From the NCBI RefSeq assembly GCF_008764295.1, contig NZ_VTQX01000004.1:1-64000 (forward strand): a DNA stretch of 64,000 nucleotides, written 5' to 3'. Below, piece by piece: positions 8,575 to 18,147 of this stretch (the first letter of the stretch is position 1; each line of letters begins with the position of its first letter). A program made the translations under genes and the position numbers. This stretch comes from Bacillus methanolicus. Lineage in GTDB: Bacteria > Bacillota > Bacilli > Bacillales > Cytobacillaceae. Below the pieces are notes generated by a model. It was not told where the DNA came from and did not search any database. It saw nothing but the letters and a program-made list of their open reading frames with translations.

Positions 8575-9969
8575 TTAGAAATTATAATAGGAATTGACGT
8601 TATAGCCCTTTTCTTTATAATAATCTAAAATTCCTAAGTAAATCGCTTCTGCTGCTCGCTGCCTCCATGTTGCAGAGGCTAATTTTTCATTATCGGATTT
8701 ATTCGTGATAAACCCAAGCTCCACAAGCACTGCAGGCATCGTATTTTCACGAAGCACATGGTAGTTTCCATGTTTAACGCCTCTATTATTCAGCTTCCAT
8801 GCATCTAGCATTCTACTTTGAATCTTTGTTGCCAGCAGCTTACTATCTTCCGATCTAGTATTTTGTGCGGCAGCATAATAATAGGTTTCTGTACCATTGG
8901 CAGATTCATTAGTAAATGCATTGGCATGAATACTAACGAAAATATCAGCATTTGCCCTCTTTGCAAAAGCAACTCTATCTTTCAACTCCACGAAAACATC
9001 TGTTTCACGAGTTAGCTTAACTTGAAAAGGTGTTTTCGCTAATAATGTCTTAAGCTTAAGCGATGTATCAAGAACAACATCCTTTTCCCTTAGGCCAAAA
9101 CCAACAGCACCTGAATCACTACCACCATGACCCGGGTCAATGACAATGACTTGTTGAGCAATTGGACTTTGGTCTTGCGGTGGTGCAGGCAGGTTTGAGC
9201 CACTTACATAATCCTGATGAACGAAGCCTTCTAATGAACCAGAACGGAAATACAACCACGGTCCAACATTGTAGGCCACTTCGATTTTCGCGCCTTGCTG
9301 AAGCGTTCCTGTTCTTGCATAATTCGTAGATGGGCCTGAGCGGACATTTAAGCTTGAAGCTGTTACAGTTGCAGAAAACTTGAAGTCTACTGACGGACTC
9401 ACTCTTAATTTATAATTGATCGTTCTCGCTAAGAAAACAGCAAAATCCGCTCTCTTAATCTGCTGATCAAATCCAAAAGTACCGTCTTGAAGCCCTTGGG
9501 CAATTCCACGTTGCAGAAGGGCATTAGCCGCTCCAGAACGAGTTCCCCCATATTCAAAGCCGAAAGCTTTGCTAATAAGAATTGCCATTTCTCCTCTTGT
9601 TACATTGGCATTCGGTCTAAACGTACCATCACTGTAACCTGAGAGGATATTTTGGTTTGCCATTGATTGTATGTACCCAGACGCAAAGTTTTGGCTGCCT
9701 ACGTCTTTGAATTGCGTATTTCTTTTATTACCATCGACATTGAGCGCGCGACCAACCATAGCAGCGGCTTCTGCTCTGGTGACAATTCCGTCTACATTAA
9801 ATCTACCAGACAGATCTCCATTTGCGATCTTGCCTTCTGCTAAATAATTGATTTCTTTCGCCGCCCGATATGTGGTTCCCACATCTTTAAAAGTTGCCGC
9901 TTGAGATTGAATTTCAGTAAGCGGTAGGAGTAAAAGAAATAGTAGGATCGTGAGAACTATTTTTTTCAT
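8575..9969 (-). CDS. SLH-anchored N-acetylmuramoyl-L-alanine amidase
   Basis: 464 residues from ATG 9969. This start gives a clean signal peptide (MKKIVLTILLFLLLL) and has GGGGAG upstream; a longer frame from GTG 10014 runs through the ribosome binding site. Three SLH motifs lie at about 26-195, an SH3b domain at about 200-257 (SLNVRSGPSTNY) and Amidase_3 at about 273-455. Zinc and catalytic residues are His281 (IDPGHGG), Glu295, His348 (SIHAN) and Glu417 (VELGF), so it should cleave the amide between MurNAc and L-Ala in peptidoglycan. The SLH-SH3-amidase order is common in surface autolysins of Bacillaceae. Confidence 0.93.
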   Translation of the reverse strand: MKKIVLTILLFLLLLPLTEIQSQAATFKDVGTTYRAAKEINYLAEGKIANGDLSGRFNVDGIVTRAEAAAMVGRALNVDGNKRNTQFKDVGSQNFASGYIQSMANQNILSGYSDGTFRPNANVTRGEMAILISKAFGFEYGGTRSGAANALLQRGIAQGLQDGTFGFDQQIKRADFAVFLARTINYKLRVSPSVDFKFSATVTASSLNVRSGPSTNYARTGTLQQGAKIEVAYNVGPWLYFRSGSLEGFVHQDYVSGSNLPAPPQDQSPIAQQVIVIDPGHGGSDSGAVGFGLREKDVVLDTSLKLKTLLAKTPFQVKLTRETDVFVELKDRVAFAKRANADIFVSIHANAFTNESANGTETYYYAAAQNTRSEDSKLLATKIQSRMLDAWKLNNRGVKHGNYHVLRENTMPAVLVELGFITNKSDNEKLASATWRQRAAEAIYLGILDYYKEKGYNVNSYYNF

Positions 9970-10122
9970 TAAATGTATGACTCCCCTTCCTTCCTTTTTT
10001 CTACATTTTATCACAAATAATCTAGTATTAACTCCTCATTTTTGATTTTTTGTCGAATTTAACATTCTTGTAACCTTGTGTTTTTCTCTTCGTCTATAAG
10101 GGTAAGAAAGGAGGTAGTGACG

Positions 10123-10779
10123 TTGAAACGGAATTTGGTACGAGGTGCTTCCCTGATTGCGGCAGTTGGGCTAATGTTAAATATAAATAGTGCAGCAGCC
10201 GATTCGGAAAGCCCACTTGAAGAAATACGACTCGACGAGAAAGAAACAGGAGACGATCGAAACCATACCGAAACGATTTCAAAAATTCAGGCTTATATAG
10301 ATGAACACGTTCCTGATACATTCGCAAGTCTCCATATTGATCGGGAAGAGAACCCATCTGGTAAAGTCGTCCTTTCTTTTACAGAAGAGATTTCTCCTGA
10401 AGTAAAAGAAGAGATTAAAGCTCTTGCCAATGATCCCGATGAGGTTTCCTTTAGATTGGTCCCTTATACAGAAGACGAATTATTGTTAAAACAGAGCGAA
10501 GTTGATAAAGCAATCTTTGGCGATAAGGTTTTTCAAGATGAAAGGTTCTCTGTATCCCATACCTCTACCGATATTATCAATCATAAAGTAGAAATCGGGA
10601 TCTTACCTTTTAATGAAGAAGCAGCTCAACAAGTGAAGGATTATTTTGGTGACGAAATGATTCAAGTTGTTGCAGGGCATGAAGCACAAACCTTGACTGA
10701 AGAAAAAGCTGAAGACGATGAAAATACCGGATTTTGGACAAAATTTCTCTCCTTTTTGTCTAATCTCTTTGGACAGTAA
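10123..10779 (+). CDS. secreted protein of unknown function
   Basis: 218 residues from TTG 10123, chosen because AAAGGAGG lies 8 bases upstream; the frame is open further upstream but without a site. The N-terminus is a Sec signal peptide (LKRNLVRGASLIAAVGLML, cleavage likely after SAAA). The mature part is acidic with two similar alpha/beta-looking halves and a hydrophobic end (WTKFLSFLSNLF). No known domain recognised. It is divergent from the amidase gene. Confidence 0.65.
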   Translation: MKRNLVRGASLIAAVGLMLNINSAAADSESPLEEIRLDEKETGDDRNHTETISKIQAYIDEHVPDTFASLHIDREENPSGKVVLSFTEEISPEVKEEIKALANDPDEVSFRLVPYTEDELLLKQSEVDKAIFGDKVFQDERFSVSHTSTDIINHKVEIGILPFNEEAAQQVKDYFGDEMIQVVAGHEAQTLTEEKAEDDENTGFWTKFLSFLSNLFGQ

Positions 10780-10782
10780 CCT

Positions 10783-10811
10783 CCCCTTACTAGTAGGGGT
10801 TTTTCTTTTTT
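10783..10811 (+). terminator. terminator of secreted protein gene
   Basis: CCCCT...AGGGG hairpin (10783-10799) followed by TTTTTCTTTTTTTT. Confidence 0.8.
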
Positions 10812-11009
10812 TTGCACAAAACACCATTTTTTAAAACGCAGCCCCTATTTTTTCTCTTATTTGTTAAAAGATTTTTGATCCACTATAGCACCTCTTTCTT
10901 CATTTCCACATAAAGGAATTTATCGAATTAGACCTTCACCGATGTACTCGTTATGTTTAGGTTACCTAGGAATACAAAGGATCGTGCACTTTCCTGAAAG
11001 GGAAAAACA

Positions 11010-11498
11010 TTGAAGGACTTTGCAGAATTAGAGAAGCAATACGGGGCGATGATTTGGCAAGTGATCCATTCACTGCATATATACAAAAACCAAGAAGAGT
11101 TTTATCAAACTGGGCTCATCGCCCTTTGGCAAGCAAGTGAACGTTATGATTTTAAGAAAGGGAGCTTTAGCAGCTTTGCTTACTCCTATATTCGCGGTCG
11201 CATTCTTACAGAGCTAACCAAACATCATAAGCATGAAAATCATTACGTCGTACCTGATGAAGATTATTGGAATATGCTCGAGGATCATTCATTATGTACT
11301 CCATTAGAAAAGGAAAGCATTCTCGCATATTGCCAAAATTTAACTACCAATCAAAAAAAGTGGGTTCTTTACACCATACTTGCCGATCTATCTATTAAGA
11401 AGATTGCAGAAATTGAGAACGTATCCATCTCTGCGGTTAAAGCATGGCGGAAGGGGGCTCGGACAAAACTGCTCGAGGAGGTGCGAAAAGAAAAATAA
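11010..11498 (+). CDS. sigma-70 family RNA polymerase sigma factor-like protein
   Basis: 162 residues starting at TTG 11010 with AAAGGG upstream. The N-terminal half resembles sigma region 2 (FYQTGLIALWQASERYDFKKGSFSSFAYSYIRGRILTEL). The C-terminal half ends with a region-4-like helix-turn-helix (DLSIKKIAEIENVSISAVKAWRKGARTKL). No anti-sigma gene is adjacent, and a terminator follows directly, so it is a single-gene unit. It is shorter than housekeeping sigma factors and probably an alternative factor; the regulon is unknown. Confidence 0.8.
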   Translation: MKDFAELEKQYGAMIWQVIHSLHIYKNQEEFYQTGLIALWQASERYDFKKGSFSSFAYSYIRGRILTELTKHHKHENHYVVPDEDYWNMLEDHSLCTPLEKESILAYCQNLTTNQKKWVLYTILADLSIKKIAEIENVSISAVKAWRKGARTKLLEEVRKEK

Positions 11499-11506
11499 AC
11501 TCCATT

Positions 11507-11541
11507 AAAAGGCAATATGAAGCGCTGCATATTGCCTTTTT
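11507..11541 (+). terminator. terminator of sigma-factor gene
   Basis: AAAAGGCAATATG (11507-11519) pairs perfectly with CATATTGCCTTTT (11528-11540), then T. Confidence 0.9.
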
Positions 11542-11978
11542 CCTCAAGCTGTTTTCCTTTCAATTTTTAACTAGGTCGTTATTCCCCATAACACATTTAT
11601 CAATTTACTTGCTAGTCGTTATAGACTATACTTTTTATATAATGTGGGTAAAATATAATCATTATAAATAAAATTGTTAGAATTATCATACAACTACTTA
11701 ATAGTCTTGCATGTTTTTAATAATATATGAGATGGATATGTATACTTCTTCTTCAATCATATGATTACTTAGCTAAACAGCTGAGCCTGATTACGGTCGA
11801 ATGGTTTGTCACTGTGCAAATGATGCGCACTTTAGATGAAATGATTCGGTCGTTCATCAAAGCAGCCCTTATTCATGATGAAGTTGTTTCCTTTTTTACA
11901 GAGGATATTGTATCAAAAAACTACCCCACTCATCATTTAGGTGGGACAAGTATCCCACCATAAGAAAGGAGAAGCTGT
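11542..11978. other. leader region of kinase gene
   Basis: About 440 bp. A short open frame at 11727-11963 has no ribosome binding site and is not supported. Close to the kinase start there are mutually exclusive hairpins: ACCCCACT near 11922 can pair with AGGTGGG, or GGTGGGA (11940-11946) can pair with TCCCACC (11953-11959). A ribosome binding site, AAAGGAG, follows. Confidence 0.4.
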
Positions 11979-13710
11979 ATGGCTGATTTTTATTCGATTA
12001 GTCAACTATTGAAGCATCCAACTCTAGAAGATAAAGGTGGACATATTTTGTATATGTTCACAGAAGAAGATAAATATATTGGGAATGCCGTCCACTATAT
12101 TTATGAGGGCATCCAAAAGGAAGCCGTCATTTTTTTCATGGAAAGCGAAAAAAACCATTAGAATTATTCGAAAAAAGCTAGCTGCGATGGGTATCGATGA
12201 TCAGCGGCTCAATTCGATTATATACGTTAATAGCTACGAGTTTTATTTAGAAGGCACTTCCTTTAACCACAATGGAGCCGCCGCCAAACTAATGAAGCTG
12301 ATTAAGCCATTTTTAGACAAAGGCCAGCGTATCCGAACTTGGGGGCAGGTTCCTTTCCCATTAGAGGATCCACTGCAACACTTAATCACTTATGAGTGTT
12401 CCTGCGACGATTTTATTAACGAAAATAGAGTCATTTCTGTTTGTTCTTATAACGGGATCTCTACTCCAGCCTATGTACAAAATGAACTTTTAAAAACACA
12501 TACACATTTCATGACCGATGATGAGCAGCAAGTATCCCCATTCTATCTTAAAAAGAATCATCAGTCCCTTTCGCTTGCAGAGGTAGAAAGAATTCAAAAA
12601 ATTGAAGAACAAATGAAGCTGTTGCAGAAAAAAAATACACACTTGGCTTTCGAAAACCATTCAATAAAAGTAAAAAATGAAGCAATGAAAGAAAACGAAA
12701 GAAAGCTCCGCACGATTATTAATGAACTTCCAATCCCTATTATTATTCGAAATCGTACTCATATTCTCTTTTATAACGAAATTGCAGCGGAAAAATTATA
12801 TATTCATAACCATCATTTTATTAAAGAAACCCCTTTTAAAGATTTTTTTGAAGAGTACCAATGTAAGTTTACGAAACCTTCAAGAAGTGAAATCCAAGAA
12901 CACCAATTTATACATATAAACGGAAAAAAGAATTTTTATTTAGTAAAATCGATTACGATATTGTTCAAGAGAAAGCCTGCCATCCTTCATGCATTTGTTG
13001 ACATTACGAAGGAAAAGGAAAATGAAAGTCTCTTAATTCGCTCTGAAAAAATGAATATTGCTGGGGAACTTGCGGCTAGCATTGCTCACGAATTGCGGAA
13101 TCCATTGACTTCTGTTAAAGGCTTTTTTCGTATGCTAAAAGATTCTGGGGAAGGAAAAGAGCTATACTACACCATTATTGAAGATGAACTTTCTCGAATT
13201 GAGCAAATCTCAAGTGAATTATTAACGCTAGCAAAGCCGCATTCTGAAAATCGCAAAAGCCATAATATTGTGCAAATTATTGAAGAGGTCAAGCTACTAC
13301 TTACATCCGAGGCTAATATGAAAAATATTGAATTGCTGCTCGAATGTACGAATCGAGAACTGTATGTCTGCTGTGAAGACACAAAAATCAAGCAGGTGTT
13401 CATCAATTTGATCAAAAACGCCATTGATGCGATGGAAAACGGGGGAAATATCGTTCTTCATGTTATGGAAATAAAAGAGTCCATTCAAATTCAAGTGATG
13501 GATCAAGGCTGCGGTATCCCTAAGGAGCTTCTTGATAAGATCGGTGAACCTTTTTATACAACGAAGGAAAAGGGAACAGGAATCGGTCTAATGGTTTGTT
13601 ACCAAATCATCGAGAACTACGGTGGTATGATTGAAATGGATAGTACAGAGGGAATTGGCACAACATTCACCATTACGCTTCCAACTGCAGCTAAAAGCTT
13701 ACCAGTGTAA
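11979..13710 (+). pseudogene. MEDS-domain sensor histidine kinase, frameshifted at an A7 run
   Basis: Starts at ATG 11979 after AAAGGAG. The first frame gives the beginning of a MEDS sensory domain (GGHILYMFTEEDKYIGNAVHY) and stops at 12161. The other frame continues the same domain from about 12155 (IIRKKLAAMGIDDQRLNSIIYVNSYEFYLEG). Removing one A from the A7 run at 12148-12154 joins them. Downstream are a PAS-like region (about 12700-13010), an H-box (AASIAHELRNPLTSVKGF, near 13072-13128), an N-box (NLIKNAIDAM), and G-boxes (DQGCGIP, GTGIGL). It resembles sporulation-type orphan kinases that feed phosphate to Spo0F. No response regulator is adjacent. Either a real or phase-variable frameshift or a sequencing error. 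Confidence 0.85.
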
Positions 13711-13731
13711 AGAGCGCAAAATTAGCCCAGA

Positions 13732-13759
13732 GGGAGTGAGCGACATGCCCCTCACTCCC
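13732..13759. terminator. hairpin between convergent kinase and AlkD-like genes
   Basis: GGGAGTGAG (13732-13740) pairs with CTCACTCCC (13751-13759), 10-nt loop. No T-run on either side, so the terminator role rests on position. Confidence 0.5.
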
Positions 13760-13835
13760 CCACGGCAACCTATCTCTTTGTTTTCAAAATGAATTTGATC
13801 AATCGTTTGATCTATCCGTTTAAACTATTGCTCCA

Positions 13836-14543
13836 TTAGCATCGAACATACTTCCGTTTAAATCCAAGTCTCCCCCGATCCAATTCTTTTTGGATGTGTT
13901 CAGCAGCGTGTAAAATGCTACTCTTTTTTTCATCCCGCTTCATTTCAACCGGTCCTATGGCCTTGGCGATTTCAACCGCCTTTTCATGGCGAGGTAAATA
14001 GGAAATTGCAACTGTGTAAACAAAATTGTTCATAGCAGACTTAGTCCGTTCCGGGGCATCGTGGATCTCATTTTTCACTTTCTCGAGCATTGCCTCCATT
14101 TTATCCGCAGCAAATTCAGTATCTTTGCGATTTCCCAACAGCCAGCAATAACAACTCCAGCCTGCCGACATCTTTAACTCTTCACCACTTGCGATCCATT
14201 TATCAGCTACCTTTTGTGCGATTGGCGATTCTGACAAGGTCACTGCAACCACATAATCGGAAATCATATAAAAATATGCACCATCAATCCAACGTTCAAA
14301 GTCATCCTCCGTCATAAGCAACGGATCAGCGATAACACCAGCAAAATACATGGCGTCGTAATTACCCGTTGCATAAAGCTCTTCAGCCAATGGCTGATCT
14401 TTCTTAATTTTCCTCGAAAGCGGCTTCATCGCACCAGTCGCCACACCAAAAAGTGGCTCCTTCGCCCCGTTATTCATATATGATTTTTTCGTACGCTCCT
14501 TGCCAAGTGCTTCCAACTCTTGCATAACAGTTTCAAAATCCAT
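13836..14543 (-). CDS. DNA alkylation repair (AlkD-like) HEAT-repeat protein
   Basis: 235 residues with the pattern of AlkD-like HEAT-repeat proteins: VMQELEALGKERTKKSYMNNGAKEPLFGV at the start, then paired helices including a W-x-D-GAYFYMISDYV segment and ERTKSAMNNFVYTVAISYLP. AlkD-type enzymes remove alkylated purines, but this subfamily in Firmicutes is often annotated only by similarity, so glycosylase activity is inferred. AAGGAAGTG precedes the ATG. It is a single gene, convergent with the kinase. Confidence 0.75.
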   Translation of the reverse strand: MDFETVMQELEALGKERTKKSYMNNGAKEPLFGVATGAMKPLSRKIKKDQPLAEELYATGNYDAMYFAGVIADPLLMTEDDFERWIDGAYFYMISDYVVAVTLSESPIAQKVADKWIASGEELKMSAGWSCYCWLLGNRKDTEFAADKMEAMLEKVKNEIHDAPERTKSAMNNFVYTVAISYLPRHEKAVEIAKAIGPVEMKRDEKKSSILHAAEHIQKELDRGRLGFKRKYVRC

Positions 14544-14710
14544 GATTCAACACTTCCTTTCCAACATCATTACAGCAAACCTTTTTAATAGACTGATCAT
14601 CCCACAACCTGGCACTCTTTTTCAACTATTATTATGTATGAATATGATCTGAAAATTTTGGAAAGGAATGGCGACGATCTTGTTGAAGCGTTGAAATTAT
14701 GTAAAATGGC

Positions 14711-14867
14711 GTACGGTTTGTAGAAGAAACGCTGGGGCTTGCGGTGATTTGCGGTGTTATTACGCTTGATCGCGCCATTTTGAGGAGGATTGCGCCAAAA
14801 TCACGATGACTTGCGCCGGTTGTGCCCGAAATTGCGCCGCCGATCAGCTTGTTGCGCATGGTTTACA
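14711..14867. repeat. degenerate intergenic array, about 20-21 bp period (array 1)
   Basis: Copies of a TTGCGCC-type core recur with GCGnn at 14751, 14772, 14792, 14813, 14834 and 14854, spacings of 21, 20, 21, 21 and 20 bp; the sequence between cores is not conserved. The edges carry GTACGGTTTg (14711-14720) and ATGGTTTACA (14858-14867). Not a CRISPR: the conserved core is only about 7 bases. Confidence 0.75.
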
Positions 14868-14922
14868 GAAAATCTAAATTGAAGTTCAATATAGCCGCAC
14901 TCCCATCATGGCCTTCGATCCG

Positions 14923-14963
14923 AAAAAAGCAAGTGAAGAAAACAGTCATACGTTTTCACTTGC
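14923..14963 (-). terminator. terminator of galU
   Basis: On the minus strand GCAAGTGAAAACG...GTTTTCTTCACTTGC (14963-14929, small bulge) followed by TTTTTT. About 100 bases after the stop of galU. Confidence 0.75.
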
Positions 14964-15062
14964 CTTTTGGAGCGGAATTTTTCAGATAGTACATCTTAAA
15001 TAAAAAACGTTTTTTGCAAAATAGTCATGCTATTACAAAGCCCTCTTTCACTAATAGATGAC

Positions 15063-15959
15063 TTAGCTTTCATTGAGGCTGGAGACTTTTTCTTGCTCTA
15101 CTAACGCTCTTAAGTATGTTAATAAGTCATCCCTTATTCCTTCATCTTGTAAGGCAAACTCTAAGGTTGTTTTCACAAATCCAAATTTCTCCCCGACGTC
15201 GTATCGTTTGCCCTCAAATTCATAGGCAAATACACGCTGGATTTGATTCAGTTTTTGAATAGCATCGGTTAACTGGATTTCTCCGCCTGAGCCCTTTTCT
15301 TGTTGATCCAAAAATAGAAAGATCTCTGGAGTTAAAATATATCTGCCCATTATTGCTAAATTAGAAGGGGCTGTACCTGGAGCTGGCTTTTCCACAAAGT
15401 TTTCAACTTGATATCTTCTATTTAATTGAGTCGATGGCTCGATAATACCGTAGCGGTGTGTCTCATTTTCTGGAACTGTTTGCACACCAATGACTGAAGA
15501 GTGCGTTTCATCATGTTGTTCAATCAATTGTTTTAAACATGGTTTTTCACTTTGGACGATGTCGTCCCCTAACAAAACGGCAAATGGTTCATCCCCGATA
15601 AAATTCCTTGCACACCATACGGCATGTCCAAGTCCCTTTGGTTCCTTTTGACGGATGTAGTGAATATCTGCAAGATTAGTAGCATACTGGACTTTATCTA
15701 GCAGCTCGGTCTTTCCTTTTTCCCGCAAGTTTTGCTCCAGTTCAAAAGCAAAGTCAAAATGATCCTCTATCGCTCTTTTTCCTTTACCAGTGACAATAAT
15801 GATATCCTCGATGCCCGAAGCTACTGCTTCTTCAACAATATATTGAATCGTTGGTTTATCGACAATCGGCAACATTTCTTTTGGCATCGCTTTTGTCGCT
15901 GGGAGAAACCGAGTTCCTAATCCTGCTGCTGGAATAATGGCTTTCCTAACCTTTTTCAC
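15063..15959 (-). CDS. galU: UTP-glucose-1-phosphate uridylyltransferase
   Basis: 298 residues, usual family length; equivalent to gtaB of B. subtilis. Makes UDP-glucose from UTP and glucose-1-phosphate for wall teichoic acid glucosylation, glycolipids and polysaccharides. The nucleotide-binding signature is at the N-terminus ([24 protein letters not shown]), with [27 protein letters not shown] and VLLGDDIV following. The start is GTG 15959 with AGGAAGGGATCAT upstream. Monocistronic with its own terminator. Confidence 0.95.
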   Translation of the reverse strand: MKKVRKAIIPAAGLGTRFLPATKAMPKEMLPIVDKPTIQYIVEEAVASGIEDIIIVTGKGKRAIEDHFDFAFELEQNLREKGKTELLDKVQYATNLADIHYIRQKEPKGLGHAVWCARNFIGDEPFAVLLGDDIVQSEKPCLKQLIEQHDETHSSVIGVQTVPENETHRYGIIEPSTQLNRRYQVENFVEKPAPGTAPSNLAIMGRYILTPEIFLFLDQQEKGSGGEIQLTDAIQKLNQIQRVFAYEFEGKRYDVGEKFGFVKTTLEFALQDEGIRDDLLTYLRALVEQEKVSSLNES

Positions 15960-16177
15960 ATGATCCCTTCCTTTTTAAAGTAAATTATTCCTATGCTAGT
16001 TGCTACCGTATCCCTAAGGGCGGGGAACGAGCACAAACAGATTCTCTTTATTTTCAGTATAGCATAGAGCATCTGTGAATGATTTTATGTTTTTGTAATT
16101 TTTCGGACCATCCCCAACATTAGCAAAAAAGGGAAAGGAGCAGATTCCTAACCCTTTACGTGATATTTATCCATTCG

Positions 16178-16735
16178 TTACTCTTTTCCTTCCCCTTGAA
16201 AAATCGTAACTTTAAAAGTCTCCTTGTAATCATAGCCATTGAGATAAATATCGAGATCATGGAAATAGCGATGAAGATTTCTCATCGCCTCTCGATCATC
16301 TTCTTTAGCAACGATTTCAGCATATTCTTTTATTCTATCAAAATCCATCTGCACAGCTGCGTCCATCACTTTAACGCTCTCAAGGGCCTGGATGATAAGT
16401 TCTGCTTTTTCCTGCTGTTGGGAGTAGCTAGTCGTATCGATTCGCCCCCACCCTAATGTTTCATTATAGAATTTATGCAGTTGACCGATAAAATCATGTC
16501 CATTTTTGAATCCCAGTTCATCATCTTTAAAAACAATTATCGATTCAGACACAGGCGTATTGACCACTTCGGTAGAAAAATCCTGCTCCACCTGTGTAAC
16601 AGATGGATCCGATTCACTTGCCTCAGTACTTTTTGAATGATTTGAAGCTCCTAATACTGACCATCCGATCCATACGCTTAGACCTAACACGATAAACATT
16701 AGTGGGATCAACCATAGCCACAGCTTTAGTTTCAT
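16178..16735 (-). CDS. membrane-anchored protein, unknown function
   Basis: 185 residues: one N-terminal membrane helix (about 5-28), a Ser/Glu-rich linker, and a C-terminal helical extracellular part with DFIGQLHKFYNETLGWGRIDTTSYS and MRNLHRYFHDLDIYLNGYDY. The second half resembles a helical bundle. It follows the adaptor protein gene on the same strand, 126 bases downstream of its stop. Not recognised. Confidence 0.6.
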   Translation of the reverse strand: MKLKLWLWLIPLMFIVLGLSVWIGWSVLGASNHSKSTEASESDPSVTQVEQDFSTEVVNTPVSESIIVFKDDELGFKNGHDFIGQLHKFYNETLGWGRIDTTSYSQQQEKAELIIQALESVKVMDAAVQMDFDRIKEYAEIVAKEDDREAMRNLHRYFHDLDIYLNGYDYKETFKVTIFQGEGKE

Positions 16736-16861
16736 TTCTCCACTCCTTTTTCAAATACTTTGTCGGCGCACTCATTTATGCTTCTCTCTTTATTATAGAA
16801 ACGGTTTCTATTTTTAAGAACCTAAAGCACGAAAAGGAAGAGATGTGGAACATTACAAAAC

Positions 16862-18133
16862 TTATCTGCTTAATAGACCTCTTCCTACAGATTTAAAAAT
16901 TTCTTTCTTGCCTAATTTTTTAAGATCGCCTTTTCTCATTTCACTAAATTCTAGTGGCGTAAAAAAGGTTGTATTGTTGCGGATATTCGATGGCTTATAA
17001 ATAACGAGCTCGCCTTCTTCTGCCTCACTCGTAATTTCATAAACGCCATTGACCTTTATGCCGGTTTGCACTTGGCGTTTTTCAATCGTTCCGTCGCCTT
17101 TTAACACATAAATATTTCCAAGACGGTTCGTTTCATTCGGGAGGGTTAGTGCATCCTCGACCTCCTTTTTGATCATTTTCACTGAAACATGAGAACCTGT
17201 GTAAATCGCCTGTTCGCTGTCGTCCTCTTCCACTTCTCCCTCTTTCCCATTCTCTTCAGTGGTGTCTTCTTCGACATCTTCAGACTCCTCATCCAAGCCT
17301 TCTTCAAACTCGACAATATACTCATACTCACTCTTGACCCCAACCTTCGGATCCGCTTCCGGAGTGGAAGCTACCTTCGCAATCACTCCATCCTTTTTTC
17401 CAAATGATCCCGTCACAATAACCTCCATCCCCTCTTCTATTTCTAAGAGGTCTTCTTCCTCAAGAATTCCTTTTACATGCTGATCAGAGGAAATGATTGT
17501 CACAACAGGATTCTGCAGTTCATGGGAAATTTCCTTCACCGTACCGGAAATTGGACTTTCTACTGTTAATGTTCCTAAATGATTTCTAGAATTCGAGATC
17601 AACTCTTCGTACTTATCAATTTCCGCTTCTATTCTGCTTAATTGCAATTCTTTTTCATAAATTTGTGCTTCAATATTGCTGACAGTTGCCTGACTTGTAA
17701 AGTTTTCCTCTTCGTCTTTTACCGCGGTAGACAAACTCATTTCAATACTTTCTAGACTGCTAATATTGTCTTCAAGGGCCTCTTGTTCCGATTGCAGCCT
17801 CGTGATTTCCGCTTCAAATTGTTCAATCGCCGCTTCAAAGTCACGAGGTGAATAGGAAAAAAGAGGAGTGCCGGATGAAACTTCATCCCCTTTTTTTACG
17901 AAAAATTGTTCAAACTCCCCTGAACCATGCTGGAAGTATACATATTCCTCTTGCGCTGGTGTCACAACTCCCGCCCTTTCGGTTGTTAAAACAAGATTTT
18001 GCTTTTGTACCAATCTCCATTCATCAATATATTTCGATCTCGCAATTTCGCTGTCTTTTTTGAAAATCAAATAAAAGTTAACAGCAACAAAGAGTGCGAT
18101 GAAGATTATAATCGTCCATTTTTTCCAGTTCAT
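16862..18133 (-). CDS. HlyD/RND-type efflux adaptor (YknX-like)
   Basis: 423 residues. One N-terminal membrane helix (about 5-24), a split biotinyl-lipoyl-like domain with a coiled-coil hairpin about 108-190 (FEAEITRLQSEQEALEDN; EAQIYEKELQLSRIEAEID), then beta-barrel and membrane-proximal domains. A highly acidic insert (about 283-310, EESEDVEEDTTEE...) interrupts the barrel. Adaptors of this type link an ABC or RND exporter to the outside. It is 14 bases after the membrane gene at 18148-18810, an arrangement like yknW-yknX in B. subtilis, but no ABC ATPase or permease follows. Confidence 0.78.
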   Translation of the reverse strand: MNWKKWTIIIFIALFVAVNFYLIFKKDSEIARSKYIDEWRLVQKQNLVLTTERAGVVTPAQEEYVYFQHGSGEFEQFFVKKGDEVSSGTPLFSYSPRDFEAAIEQFEAEITRLQSEQEALEDNISSLESIEMSLSTAVKDEEENFTSQATVSNIEAQIYEKELQLSRIEAEIDKYEELISNSRNHLGTLTVESPISGTVKEISHELQNPVVTIISSDQHVKGILEEEDLLEIEEGMEVIVTGSFGKKDGVIAKVASTPEADPKVGVKSEYEYIVEFEEGLDEESEDVEEDTTEENGKEGEVEEDDSEQAIYTGSHVSVKMIKKEVEDALTLPNETNRLGNIYVLKGDGTIEKRQVQTGIKVNGVYEITSEAEEGELVIYKPSNIRNNTTFFTPLEFSEMRKGDLKKLGKKEIFKSVGRGLLSR

Positions 18134-18147
18134 CTTTGCTGCCCCCT

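Larger units (their letters stand above)
14544..15062. other. intergenic stretch between galU and the AlkD-like gene
   Basis: 519 bp holding the 20-21 bp periodic array (14711-14867) and the galU terminator (14923-14963). No gene supported. Confidence 0.6.

Noticed and set aside
11727-11963. 78-codon open frame before the kinase
   Set aside because: No ribosome binding site and no recognisable family; it overlaps the leader hairpins.
14632-14859. 75-codon open frame through array 1
   Set aside because: It arises from the periodic array; no start signal and no protein-like pattern.
14711-14867. CRISPR array
   Set aside because: The period is only 20-21 bp with a core of about 7 bases and no conserved repeat or cas genes. 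The same applies to the arrays at 19.2 and 28.9 kb.
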